64,000 bases of DNA from Micromonospora sp. WMMD1128 (GTDB lineage Bacteria; Actinomycetota; Actinomycetes; Mycobacteriales; Micromonosporaceae), in the NCBI RefSeq assembly GCF_027497235.1, contig NZ_CP114902.1, forward strand, positions 6,722,001-6,786,000, in the 5' to 3' direction. A model generated the notes under the pieces. That model saw only the letters and a program-made list of their open reading frames with translations, was not told the origin of the DNA and ran no database searches. Below are positions 34,401 through 44,108 of this stretch, piece by piece. Position numbers and translations under genes: made by a program. Every line of letters begins with the position of its first letter. Positions within the stretch are counted from its first letter, which is position 1.

Positions 34401-35601
34401 GTCGGAAGTCCTCTCCACGGGCGCCGGCCGGAACGCCGGCCGTGACGAAGGTGCCGGGGCTCCGGCCGTGCAGGCCGAGGGCGACCGCCGCCGCGCCGAG
34501 GTCGATGAGCGCCGTGCGGCCGGCGGCGCCGAGGGCCGTACCGTCCGCGCCGGTCAGGCCGGAGTCCACCCAGGACGACACGGCCGCACGGATCCGGGCC
34601 GGGTGGGCGGGATCGAGTGGGACGGGCAGGTCACGGCGTACCGCCGCGGCCTCCAGCCCGAGCAGGTATCCGGCAGCCCAGATCTCCAGCGCGGCCCGCG
34701 CCGACGGCTGCGGTCCCGGCCGGTGGTCCAGGTACGCGGCCAGCGCGTTCGTCACCTGCTCGGCGCTGACCCCGATCAGGTCGCACCAGTCCTCCCAGTA
34801 CCAGCAGAACTCGTTGCCGGCGGGCTCACCCGTGTGCGGGCGGAGCAGTCGGATCAGGCAGCGGGAGTCCTTGACCTGCACGACGTACTCGTCGTGGGAC
34901 CGGTAGCGGGAACCCAGGGCCAGTGCCGTCTCGATCCGGGGGTCGAGCGCCCAGTGCGTGGCGGACGGCACCGGCGGCGCCCACACGGTGGCGTGGTGCC
35001 GGCCGCCGTGCCCGGCGATCAGGGTCGGCAGCCCACGGTTGTCGACCAGGTGGGGCACGGTCGTCAGCAGCGGCACGCCGCGCTCCCGGCAGTATCTGGC
35101 GATCATCTGGTCGTCGTCGGTGACCTCGTCCGGGATCGGCCGCAGATAGTCGGCCAGGTCCGCGGCCACGCCGGCCGGCAGCAGGAACGCCAGCGCCGGG
35201 GTCCACTCCATCGGGGACAGCGGCGCCCACGGCGATCCGACGACCGCGGCCAGGCGGGACAGGAAGCTGTTCTGCGGGCTGCTCCAGTCGGTGTAGAGGG
35301 CGATGCCGTGTGCCGGGCGGTGCGCGATCGCGGCGACCACGCGCGCGGCGAAGTCGTCGCAGACCCGGGCGTCGTCCTGGAGCACCAGGTGGTGCGTGGC
35401 GCCCTCGGCGATCGAGGCCCAGGCGACCTTCGCGGTCCGCAACGGGCTGCGTGCGGCGTCGGGTGCCGGGTCCGGCACGATGCGCGCGGACAGCGGGCGG
35501 CACGCCTCGACGAGGGTGTCCAGGACGACGTCCCGCGCCGGATGATGCATGATCGTCACGCTGAGGCGTACGTCCTCCGGCCGCCACTCGGGACGGCTCA
35601 C
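34375..35601 (-). CDS. Glycosyltransferase-like protein, paralogue of the 12.9-14.1 kb gene
   Basis: A 408-residue protein that repeats the motif order of the gene at 12924-14078: IMHHPARD, SPLRTAKVAW, THHLVLQDDARV (DxD-like), SPQNS, MEWTP, VPHLVDN, and a helical C-terminus with LEIWAAGYLLGLEA. The paralogy ties this operon to the main biosynthetic operon some 20 kb away. The GTG at 35601 overlaps the MATE stop (GTGA) and is chosen over the longer frame for that reason. It may transfer a second sugar or act on a different acceptor; the family assignment is tentative. Confidence 0.8.
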   Translation of the reverse strand: MSRPEWRPEDVRLSVTIMHHPARDVVLDTLVEACRPLSARIVPDPAPDAARSPLRTAKVAWASIAEGATHHLVLQDDARVCDDFAARVVAAIAHRPAHGIALYTDWSSPQNSFLSRLAAVVGSPWAPLSPMEWTPALAFLLPAGVAADLADYLRPIPDEVTDDDQMIARYCRERGVPLLTTVPHLVDNRGLPTLIAGHGGRHHATVWAPPVPSATHWALDPRIETALALGSRYRSHDEYVVQVKDSRCLIRLLRPHTGEPAGNEFCWYWEDWCDLIGVSAEQVTNALAAYLDHRPGPQPSARAALEIWAAGYLLGLEAAAVRRDLPVPLDPAHPARIRAAVSSWVDSGLTGADGTALGAAGRTALIDLGAAAVALGLHGRSPGTFVTAGVPAGARGEDFRHDHACHDS

Positions 35602-36938
35602 CGGGCGTCCACCCGGCTGATCCGGCGGACGTGTCGCCACGTCAACAGCGGGACGACGAACATGCCGCAGGCGTTGAGCACCGCGATCGTCCAGTACAGG
35701 GCCGACGGATCCTGTTGGGTCCGGGCCAGCGCGCTGCCGACCACCACCATGCCCCCGAAATAGGGCACGTTCAGCAGCAGCGCGATCAGGCCCCCGCCGA
35801 CCTGTTCGAGCAGGAGCAGCGTCATCACGTTCAAGCCCAGGCCGAAGTAGGTCAGGCCGACGATCGCCAGGAACCGCCCGGTCTCCGCCGACACCGTCGG
35901 GTCACCGGCCAGCACCGCGGCCAACGGCTCCCGGCACAACCAGATCGCGGCGGCGAGCACCGCGTACACCGCGGCGGTCAGGCGCAGCCCGGCAGCGAGC
36001 GTGGCCGGCCCGTCCCCGGGCCGACCCGCCCCCCGCGACTGATTGAGCACGATCGCGGTCGCCGAACCGAGCGCCGAGGCGGGCACGATGAGCAGATTCT
36101 GCAGGGCGCCGGCCGCCGAGTATCCGGACACCACGTCCGGCCCGAACGGGCTGAGCGCCCAGAGCAGGCCCGCGTTCGCGACGGCCATCACCACGAACGA
36201 CACCGTGACCGGCAGCCCGGTGCCGGTCAGCCGCCCGATCGCCTCCGGACGCCAGGTCAGCGGCCCGCTCGCCGTCCAGAGCCCGCAGCGGTACACCTGC
36301 ACCAGGCCGACGGCGAGCGCGGCCACGCCGCCGACCGCGATCGCGACCGGAAGCGCGTACACCCCGAGGTCGGTGCCGAAGCCCAGGACCGCGACGCCGC
36401 CGACCTCCAGGGTCGCGCCGGTCAGCACCACGGCCGCCGCGGAGCCCGGCCGGCCGTAGCCGCGCAGGCTCGACGAGAGCAGCACCGTCGGGAAGAAGAT
36501 CAGGTTGGCCAGGCAGGCCCAGCGGGTGAAGGCGACGAAATCCCCCACGGACGCGTCCGGGACGTTCAGCAGCGTCGCCAGCCACGGCGCCGCCACGATC
36601 AGCGCGAGGCTGACGGTGCCCCAGACGGCCGCGCCGACGCGGGCCATGCTGGCGGCCACCGGAAGGACGTCCCCCGGCCGGCCCGCGCCGCGGCTCACCG
36701 AGGCGGAGACCTGGTTGCTCACGTCGAAACCCACCTGGAGGGCGGCGAAGAGCAGCGCCAGCGGTACGTAGAGGGAGCGCACGTACATCGCCTCGACGCT
36801 GATCCGGGCCATCAGCGCGATCACCATCACCGGCACCAGCACGCCGGCCGTCTCGCCGAGCGCGATCGTGCCGGCGAGGCGGCGGATCCGAGCCGGGCCG
36901 TCCCAGACGACCGGGGTCGGTGCTTCCGTGGTGCTCAC
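35598..36938 (-). CDS. MATE-family multidrug/metabolite exporter
   Basis: A membrane protein of about 446 residues with about twelve transmembrane segments in two halves. Each half has a QVGFDVSNQVSASVSRGAGRPGD or SATAIVLNQSRGAGRPGD motif after an early helix, the typical internal repeat of MatE domains. It likely exports the cluster product by Na+ or H+ antiport (inference). The GTG at 36938 (VSTTEAPTP) is chosen because the membrane domain begins soon after. Its ribosome site is weak and the frame stays open to 37055. It leads the four-gene minus-strand operon, each member overlapping the next. Confidence 0.88.
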   Translation of the reverse strand: MSTTEAPTPVVWDGPARIRRLAGTIALGETAGVLVPVMVIALMARISVEAMYVRSLYVPLALLFAALQVGFDVSNQVSASVSRGAGRPGDVLPVAASMARVGAAVWGTVSLALIVAAPWLATLLNVPDASVGDFVAFTRWACLANLIFFPTVLLSSSLRGYGRPGSAAAVVLTGATLEVGGVAVLGFGTDLGVYALPVAIAVGGVAALAVGLVQVYRCGLWTASGPLTWRPEAIGRLTGTGLPVTVSFVVMAVANAGLLWALSPFGPDVVSGYSAAGALQNLLIVPASALGSATAIVLNQSRGAGRPGDGPATLAAGLRLTAAVYAVLAAAIWLCREPLAAVLAGDPTVSAETGRFLAIVGLTYFGLGLNVMTLLLLEQVGGGLIALLLNVPYFGGMVVVGSALARTQQDPSALYWTIAVLNACGMFVVPLLTWRHVRRISRVDAR

Positions 36939-37418
36939 GACGGCGTCACCGCCGATGCACCGGCAGTCGGACGTACGGGCATGAGACCCACCCCCATTTT
37001 GGGCTCGCGGCTCGCGGTGACGCACCGAACATAGGTTCGGACGAATCAGGCCCACAAGCTGCCCAAAGGGCTATGCCCATGGGAGATGCGCGACGGCGGC
37101 CCCGAGGCGTGTGACGAGCTGACCGTCTCGGCGATGCGGGACGGGATCCGTCAGGTCGTGCCCGTGCGGAAAGTCCGGGACGAGAAAGTCGCCGCTTCCA
37201 CAGTGGCGATCGCGGATATTCCGCCGTCTGTCGATTACGCTGACTCGGCCGGCCGCCAGCACCGGTTGCCCGAGCCGTAGGCATTCGCCCACGGTGTTGC
37301 CCGCATCGGCTGGATGCGGGGTGGTCTCGTTCGCCTCGTCGAGAATTCTTCGCCTTCGCGTCTGAATCACTGCTTTGCAGGAAATGACAGACCAGCGCTC
37401 TCGGCGAAGGAGCAGTTC
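36939..37418. other. Intergenic region upstream of MATE operon and AraC remnant
   Basis: About 480 bases between the divergent MATE operon and the AraC-type pseudogene. Short open frames exist on both strands but show no domain, no good ribosome site and less biased codon use. Promoters for both directions are expected here. I see no strong inverted repeat beyond a short CCCATTTTGGG at about 36986. Confidence 0.4.
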
Positions 37419-37839
37419 ATGACGGCACCAGTGGCCGACCCGAATTCTTCCCCGCGCCGAGTCAGCTTCACCTCCTCCGAGCCGGCCGAGGTGCGGGATT
37501 TCGTCAGCCGGACGTACGGCGCGCACCTGGTGATGGACCCGCCGGCACAGGGGACCCCGCTGATCAGCATCGACCGGGTGGAGAGCGACGGGATCAGCCT
37601 GAGCGTGGTGCGCTGCGCGGCGGACCTCGCGTTCCCCGCACGTCGATCTCGGCGTCGTCGACGTCGCCCGGGCCGCCGGGGTCAGCGTGCGGGCTCTCCA
37701 GCTCGCGTTCCGCCGTCACCTCGACACCACCCCGAGCGCCTACCTGCGCCGGATCCGCGTCGACGTGCCCCGGGAGGAGTTGGGCTGGCAGTACCACGAC
37801 GAGTACGGGAAGCCACCCGACGAGACCCTGCGGCGGTGA
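37419..37839 (+). pseudogene. Decayed AraC-family transcriptional regulator
   Basis: A normal start (GAAGGAG, then ATG) opens an AraC-type N-terminal sensor segment (SSEPAEVRDFVSRTYGAHLV ... SLSVVRCAADLAFP). At about 37640 the frame breaks. The next frame gives the AraC helix-turn-helix HVDLGVVDVARAAGVSVRALQ, LAFRRHLDTTPSAYLRRIR. This is followed at once by a typical AraC C-terminus YHDEYGKPPDETLRR and a stop. About 150 residues of the sensor half and much of the second HTH are missing. Two or more deletions and a frameshift thus leave only 421 bp of a gene that should be about 950 bp. Confidence 0.8.
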
Positions 37840-37950
37840 CCTCGGGCCAGCCGTCGGCGCTCGGTGCCGGGACCGGTTGGCGTCGATGCCCCGAGAAGCG
37901 GGGCGCACCTCGTTGCAACAAACCTGCACGTCCCAGGTCTTGCTTCGCCG

Positions 37951-37962
37951 GTAAGCGCTTTC
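37951..37962. promoter_or_regulatory. LacI-type operator-like palindrome upstream of pectate lyase
   Basis: GTAAGCGCTTTC contains the perfect core AAGCGCTT, the kind of centre-CG palindrome bound by LacI-family sugar repressors. It lies about 120 bp before the pectate lyase start, a suitable position for substrate-dependent control. Confidence 0.5.
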
Positions 37963-38083
37963 TTAGCCTGTGTTTCATCGATGTTTCGGTCCTTGGTCGG
38001 CCGAGTGCGCGCACGCGAAACCACACGCGGTGGCGGGCTGTGGAGACAGTCCCGCACCGTGCCTACTCCTGTGAGGAGAAACC

Positions 38084-39742
38084 GTGCGATCTGTAGTGCG
38101 ACGCAAGCTTCTAGCCGGCGGCACCACCGTAGCCGCCCTGGCCGTCATCGCCGCGGCGCTGCCGATGTCCCAGGCATCCGGAGCGTTCGGCAAATCGAGT
38201 AATGCATTGGTCTCTGCAAATGCAACAAACCTCAGCCTCGGTGCCGGCGCCGACGGTTCCAGCAAGGCCGGCGGCACCAGTTACGGCAACGCGATCGACG
38301 GCGACATGAACAGTTGGTGGTCGCCGTCCGGCGCGACCGGCCGCGTCTCGGTGAAGTGGGGTTCCGCCACCACGGTTTCCTCGATCAACATCCGGGAGGC
38401 GGCCGGCGCCGTCGGGGCCATCGGGTCCTGGCGGGTCGTGAACAACGACACCGGCGCCACCCTGACCAGCGGCACCGGCGCGGGCGTCATCACCTTCACC
38501 GCGACCGCACTCCGCAAGATCAACTTTGAGATCACCAGCTCGACCGGCACGCCGCGGGTCGCCGAGTTCGAGACGTACGCCTCGGGCGCGACCCCGCCGC
38601 CGACCACCCCGCCGCCGACCACCGGACCGACCACCCCGCCGCCGACCACGCCCCCGCCGTCGGGCAACTCGCTGTACGTGGCGCCGACCGGCACCGACGG
38701 CGCGGCCGGCACGCAGGCGAACCCGACGACGCTCGCCTCCGCGATCACCCGGATCGCCGCCGGCGGCACCATCTACCTGCGCGGCGGCACCTACCGCTAC
38801 TCGCAGACCATCACCATCGGCCAGGGCAACAACGGCACGTCGAGCGCGCGTAAGAACATCTTCGCCTACCCGGGCGAGACCCCGATCCTGAACTTCTCGG
38901 CCCAGAGCGAGGACCCGGCGAACCGCGGCCTCCAGGTGGGCGGATCGTACTGGCACATCCGCGGCATCGTCGTCGAGCGGGCCGGGGACAACGGCATCCT
39001 GCTCGCCGGTAACAACAACATCATCGAGCGTGTGGTCACGCGCCACAACCGGGACTCGGGGCTCCAACTCTCCCGACTGGTCGCCAACGCCCCACGCGAC
39101 CAGTGGCCCGCCAACAACCTCATCGTCAGCACCGAGTCGCACGACAACGTCGACTCCGACGGTGAGGACGCCGACGGCTTCGCCCCGAAGCTCACCGTCG
39201 GCCCCGGCAACGTCTTCCGCTACACCGTGTCCCACAACAACATCGACGACGGCTACGACCTCTACACCAAGAGCGACACCGGCGCCATCGGCGCGGTGAC
39301 CATCGAGTCCTCCCTCGCCTACGACAACGGCACCCTGAGCAACGGCGGTCAGGCCGGCAACGGCGACCGCAACGGGTTCAAGCTCGGCGGCGAGGACATC
39401 GGGGTGAACCACGTCGTCCGGGGCAACATCGCCTACCACAACGGACAGCACGGGTTCACGTACAACCGCAACGTCGGCTCGATGACGGTGTCGAACAACG
39501 CCAGCGTCGGCAACACCGAGCGGAACTTCAACTTCGACGGCGGCTCCTCGGTGTTCCGGAACAACACGTCCTGCAACAGCGGCTCGAACGACCGGATCGT
39601 CGGCAACTCCGACAGCTCGAACCAGTTCTGGTCCGGCACCAACGGATCCCGTTGCTCCGCGTACTCCGGTGCCCTGGGTTGGTCCTTCGCCTCCGACGGA
39701 CGCCTCGTCGTCACCTTCGGCGGCCGGGTGGTCACGCCGTAA
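38084..39742 (+). CDS. Secreted PL9-type pectate lyase (right-handed beta-helix)
   Basis: A 552-residue secreted protein. It has a basic signal peptide (RRKLLAGGTTVAALAVIAAALPMSQASG), a discoidin-like carbohydrate-binding domain (about residues 40-165), and a Pro/Thr linker (TPPPTTPPPTTGPTTPPP). The beta-helix begins NSLYVAPTGTDGAAGTQANPTTLASAI. The cluster SHDNVDSDGEDADGFAPKLTVGPGN holds the Ca-binding Asp residues and the catalytic Lys known from family 9 pectate lyases, and repeated NNIDDGYDLYTK / NGDRNGFKLGG turns follow. It would cleave polygalacturonate by beta-elimination. The GTG start has GAGGAG upstream. The operator-like AAGCGCTT in the promoter suggests sugar-controlled expression. 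Confidence 0.88.
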   Translation: MRSVVRRKLLAGGTTVAALAVIAAALPMSQASGAFGKSSNALVSANATNLSLGAGADGSSKAGGTSYGNAIDGDMNSWWSPSGATGRVSVKWGSATTVSSINIREAAGAVGAIGSWRVVNNDTGATLTSGTGAGVITFTATALRKINFEITSSTGTPRVAEFETYASGATPPPTTPPPTTGPTTPPPTTPPPSGNSLYVAPTGTDGAAGTQANPTTLASAITRIAAGGTIYLRGGTYRYSQTITIGQGNNGTSSARKNIFAYPGETPILNFSAQSEDPANRGLQVGGSYWHIRGIVVERAGDNGILLAGNNNIIERVVTRHNRDSGLQLSRLVANAPRDQWPANNLIVSTESHDNVDSDGEDADGFAPKLTVGPGNVFRYTVSHNNIDDGYDLYTKSDTGAIGAVTIESSLAYDNGTLSNGGQAGNGDRNGFKLGGEDIGVNHVVRGNIAYHNGQHGFTYNRNVGSMTVSNNASVGNTERNFNFDGGSSVFRNNTSCNSGSNDRIVGNSDSSNQFWSGTNGSRCSAYSGALGWSFASDGRLVVTFGGRVVTP

Positions 39743-39751
39743 CCGCCGGGC

Positions 39752-39786
39752 GACGCCGGCGTCACCGCAGTGGTGACGCCGGCGTC
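39752..39786. terminator. Bidirectional hairpin terminator
   Basis: A 15-bp perfect stem (GACGCCGGCGTCACC and complement) with loop GCAGT lies between the convergent pectate lyase and monooxygenase genes. Confidence 0.8.
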
Positions 39787-39794
39787 CCGTGGCG

Positions 39795-41349
<1,555 letters not shown>

Positions 41350-41452
41350 GGGTCTCACCTCCTCGATCGGTCACGGCCAGCCGCAAGATACGAGCCGGCG
41401 CCACACTCCGTCCAGCCATTTCCCGGAAAGCCGACGACCGCCCCGTCCACCC

Positions 41453-42523
41453 TCAGGTAACCGATACGCCCGAGCGAGGGTCCGGGTTGTCGCCGGGGCG
41501 GGGAATTCTCCGGCCATCCGCGGGGAGCCGGACCGTGACCGACAGCCCCCCGCCGGGGCGGGGTACGAGGCCCAACGTCCCGTGGTGCGTCCGGACGACG
41601 CGGTGCACGATGGCCAGGCCGAGGCCGACACCGTCGTGGTCGCCGGTCCGCGCGCGGTCCGTTCCCCGCTGGAAGGGCTCGGTGAGGGTCGGCACCACAC
41701 CGGTGGGCAGGTTGTGCGCGATGGCGTTCTGGACGAGATTCGTCACCACCCGCGCCAGAAGTTCGGCGGAGCCGGTGGCGGGGGCCGGCCCGCCGGTGAC
41801 GTCGAGGGTGATCCGACGCTCCTCGGCGACGGGCAGCAGCGTTTCGACCGCCTCCTCGGCGAGGAGCGAGAGGTCGACGCGTTCCCGGGTGACGTCGCCG
41901 CGGCTGAGCAGCAGGAGCGCCTCGGTGAGGTCGATCGCCCGCCGGTTGACCTGGCGCAGGCGATCGATGAGTTCGTCCCGGTCGCCGGCGGGGTCGGCGC
42001 GGGCCACCTCGAGGAGCGTCCGCGAGATGGCCAGCGGGGTACGCAGTTCGTGCGAGGCGTTCGCGGCGAACCTCCGCTGCTCGGCGACGTGGGACTCGAG
42101 CCGGTCGAGCATCGTGTCGAACGCGTCGGAGAGCTCCCGGAACTCGTCCTGCCGGCCGGTCATGCGGATCCGGTGCGACAGCGACCCGGTCCCGGCCGTC
42201 CGGGCCGCGTCCGTGATCCGGGTCAGTGGCGCGAGCATCCGGCCGGCGAGGATCCACCCTCCGACGAGACCGAACGCCAGCAGGATCGCCAGGGTCTCGG
42301 CCGCCCTCGGGGCGAAGACGCGCAGGAGGTTGGACCGGACCGGGAAGACGCCGGTGGTGAGGGTGTCGGTGGAGCCGGGGTCGATGAGCATCGCCCGGTC
42401 GGGGACGTAGCGCAGGAGGAACACCCACACCGCCGCGAGCAGCAGCACGCCGGCGAGCACGAGGAACCCGGCGTAGCTGAGGGTGAGCTTGCCCCGAACG
42501 CTCAGCCCCGGCGTCCTAGCCAC
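41453..42523 (-). CDS. OmpR-type sensor kinase with shortened ATPase domain
   Basis: A 356-residue sensor kinase with two transmembrane helices (about residues 13-35 and 80-100), HAMP (RMLAPLTRITDAARTAGTG), and the H-box RRFAANASHELRTPLAISRTLLE. In the ATPase domain the N-box NLVQNAIAHNLPTG runs straight into VVPTLTEPFQRGTDRAR, followed by the G2 box DGVGLGLAIVHR. Relatives have about 30-40 residues between these, with the G1 (DxGxG or NTGxx) element. This looks like an in-frame deletion in the nucleotide-binding region, so kinase activity may be lost. The start overlaps its response regulator gene by 8 bp. Confidence 0.88.
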   Translation of the reverse strand: MARTPGLSVRGKLTLSYAGFLVLAGVLLLAAVWVFLLRYVPDRAMLIDPGSTDTLTTGVFPVRSNLLRVFAPRAAETLAILLAFGLVGGWILAGRMLAPLTRITDAARTAGTGSLSHRIRMTGRQDEFRELSDAFDTMLDRLESHVAEQRRFAANASHELRTPLAISRTLLEVARADPAGDRDELIDRLRQVNRRAIDLTEALLLLSRGDVTRERVDLSLLAEEAVETLLPVAEERRITLDVTGGPAPATGSAELLARVVTNLVQNAIAHNLPTGVVPTLTEPFQRGTDRARTGDHDGVGLGLAIVHRVVRTHHGTLGLVPRPGGGLSVTVRLPADGRRIPRPGDNPDPRSGVSVT

Positions 42524-43199
42524 GCCCGTCCCCGGCCGCCGGTGTCCCGATGCGGTAGCCGACGCCGGGCACGGTGGCGATGACCCACGGTTCGCCGAGC
42601 CGTTTCCGCAGCGCGGAGACGGTGATGCGGACCGCGTTGGTGAACGGGTCGGCGTGGGCGTCCCAGGCCCGTTCCAGCAACTCCTCGGCGCTCACCACCC
42701 CGCCTTCGGCGGCGACGAGGACTTCCAGCACGGCGAACTGCTTACGGGTGAGCGCGACGTAGCGCCCGTCGCGGAACACCTCCCGCCGGAACGGGTCGAG
42801 CCGCAGGCCGGCGATCTGGCGCACCGGCGGCCGGGCGTACGCGCGCCGACGGTCGAGCGCCCGTAGCCGCAGGACGAGTTCCCGCAGCTCGAACGGCTTG
42901 GTGAGGTAGTCGTCGGCGCCCAGCTCGAACCCGGAGGCCTTGTCGTCGATCCGGTCGGCGGCGGTGAGCATCAGGATCGGGATGCCGCTGCCGGAGGCGA
43001 CGATGCGCCGGGCCACCTCGTCGCCGGACGGGCCGGGGATGTCGCGGTCGAGCACCGCCAGGTCGTAGGCGTTGACGCTGAGCAGTTCCAGCGCGGAGTC
43101 GCCGTCACCGGCGACGTCCGCGGCGATCGCCGCCAGGCGCAGACCGTCCCGGACGGCTTCGGCCAGGTAGGGCTCGTCCTCCACGATCAGTACGCGCAT
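42516..43199 (-). CDS. OmpR/PhoB-type response regulator
   Basis: A 227-residue regulator with receiver MRVLIVEDEPYLAEAV, phospho-acceptor in LAVLDRDIPGPSGDEV, Lys in DDYLTKPFELREL, and winged-helix domain (VALTRKQFAVLEVLVAAEGG ... VRITVSALRKRLGEPWVIATVPGVGYRIG). The open frame upstream of the ATG is a shadow of the neighbouring VanZ gene. Paired with the kinase downstream, whose ATPase domain appears damaged; this regulator itself is intact. Confidence 0.94.
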   Translation of the reverse strand: MRVLIVEDEPYLAEAVRDGLRLAAIAADVAGDGDSALELLSVNAYDLAVLDRDIPGPSGDEVARRIVASGSGIPILMLTAADRIDDKASGFELGADDYLTKPFELRELVLRLRALDRRRAYARPPVRQIAGLRLDPFRREVFRDGRYVALTRKQFAVLEVLVAAEGGVVSAEELLERAWDAHADPFTNAVRITVSALRKRLGEPWVIATVPGVGYRIGTPAAGDGRG

Positions 43200-43204
43200 G
43201 CGAC

Positions 43205-43954
43205 TCAGTCTGCCGCCACCGACGCCCGGCGGGGCCGTTCCGATGGCGGCTGCGCCGCGACACGCCACCAGCGTCGCGACGCCAGCCCGAACAGCGCCGC
43301 GCCGGCGGCGTTGACCAGGACGTCGTCCACGGACGACACCCGGTCCAGCCGCAGCGCGTACTGGAGGATCTCGACCACGGTCGAGCAGCCCGCACCGAGC
43401 GCCAGGAGGCGCGGCACGGACGCCATCGCCGCGGACCGGATCGGGGCGAAGAACCCCAGCGCCGCGAAGACCAGCAGGTTGCCCCCGATCCCGAGCGGAC
43501 CCATGGTGACCAGATCCCGGAGCGGGACCAGGCTCAGCCGGCCCGGAACGACGCCGGCGCCCGGTCCGGGCATCATGGTCAGCCAGACGAACGGCACGGT
43601 CCCGTAGACCATCCCCACCTCGGCCAGCGACACCCGCCACGCCGGGGCGTGCCCGGCGGCCCGCCGGGCCGACGCCAGGGCGCACCCGACCAGCGCGGCC
43701 AGCGGCAGCCCGACGAGCATCATGAGCAGCACGCCGTTCTCGGTGTCGAAACAGCCGTGCCACCGGCCGGCGCGGCACGCCGGGGCGGCCATCAGGAGCG
43801 GCCGGCGCGCGGCGAACACCGCGCCCGCCAGGCCGAGGACCGCCAGACCGACAAGCACGATCCTCGGTGTACGGGGCGCCCACCGGCTCCGGTCGCCCAC
43901 CTCAGCCAACCGATCCGTCGCTCGGCGCGGGGGCGAGGCCGCCGCCGACGGCAT
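43205..43954 (-). CDS. VanZ-family membrane protein
   Basis: A 249-residue membrane protein with about five transmembrane helices. The C-terminal VanZ-like domain shows VPLRDLVTMGPLGIGGNLLVFAALGFFAPI and VEILQYALRLDRVSSVDDVLVNAAGAALG, the diagnostic polar motifs of the family. VanZ proteins give teicoplanin resistance in enterococci, but most actinomycete members have unknown roles. It ends 5 bp before the response regulator gene, so it is probably co-transcribed with the two-component system and may report on envelope status. Confidence 0.88.
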   Translation of the reverse strand: MPSAAASPPRRATDRLAEVGDRSRWAPRTPRIVLVGLAVLGLAGAVFAARRPLLMAAPACRAGRWHGCFDTENGVLLMMLVGLPLAALVGCALASARRAAGHAPAWRVSLAEVGMVYGTVPFVWLTMMPGPGAGVVPGRLSLVPLRDLVTMGPLGIGGNLLVFAALGFFAPIRSAAMASVPRLLALGAGCSTVVEILQYALRLDRVSSVDDVLVNAAGAALFGLASRRWWRVAAQPPSERPRRASVAAD

Positions 43955-44108
43955 CGATGACGTGGTGAAGGATCACTGTTCCGCCGATCTCCTGGCGAGG
44001 CCGGTCAGGTGCCGTCGCCCCTCCATTGAAGAGATCGGGCTGTCGCGGTGGCGTATGCGTTTTCCGATACGTCCGCGATAACCCGGTCCAGCAGGGGACC
44101 GCCGAGAG

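Noticed and set aside
37071..37526. 151-codon minus-strand frame upstream of the AraC remnant
   Set aside because: Mixed composition, no domain, and it overlaps the clear start and N-terminus of the AraC pseudogene.
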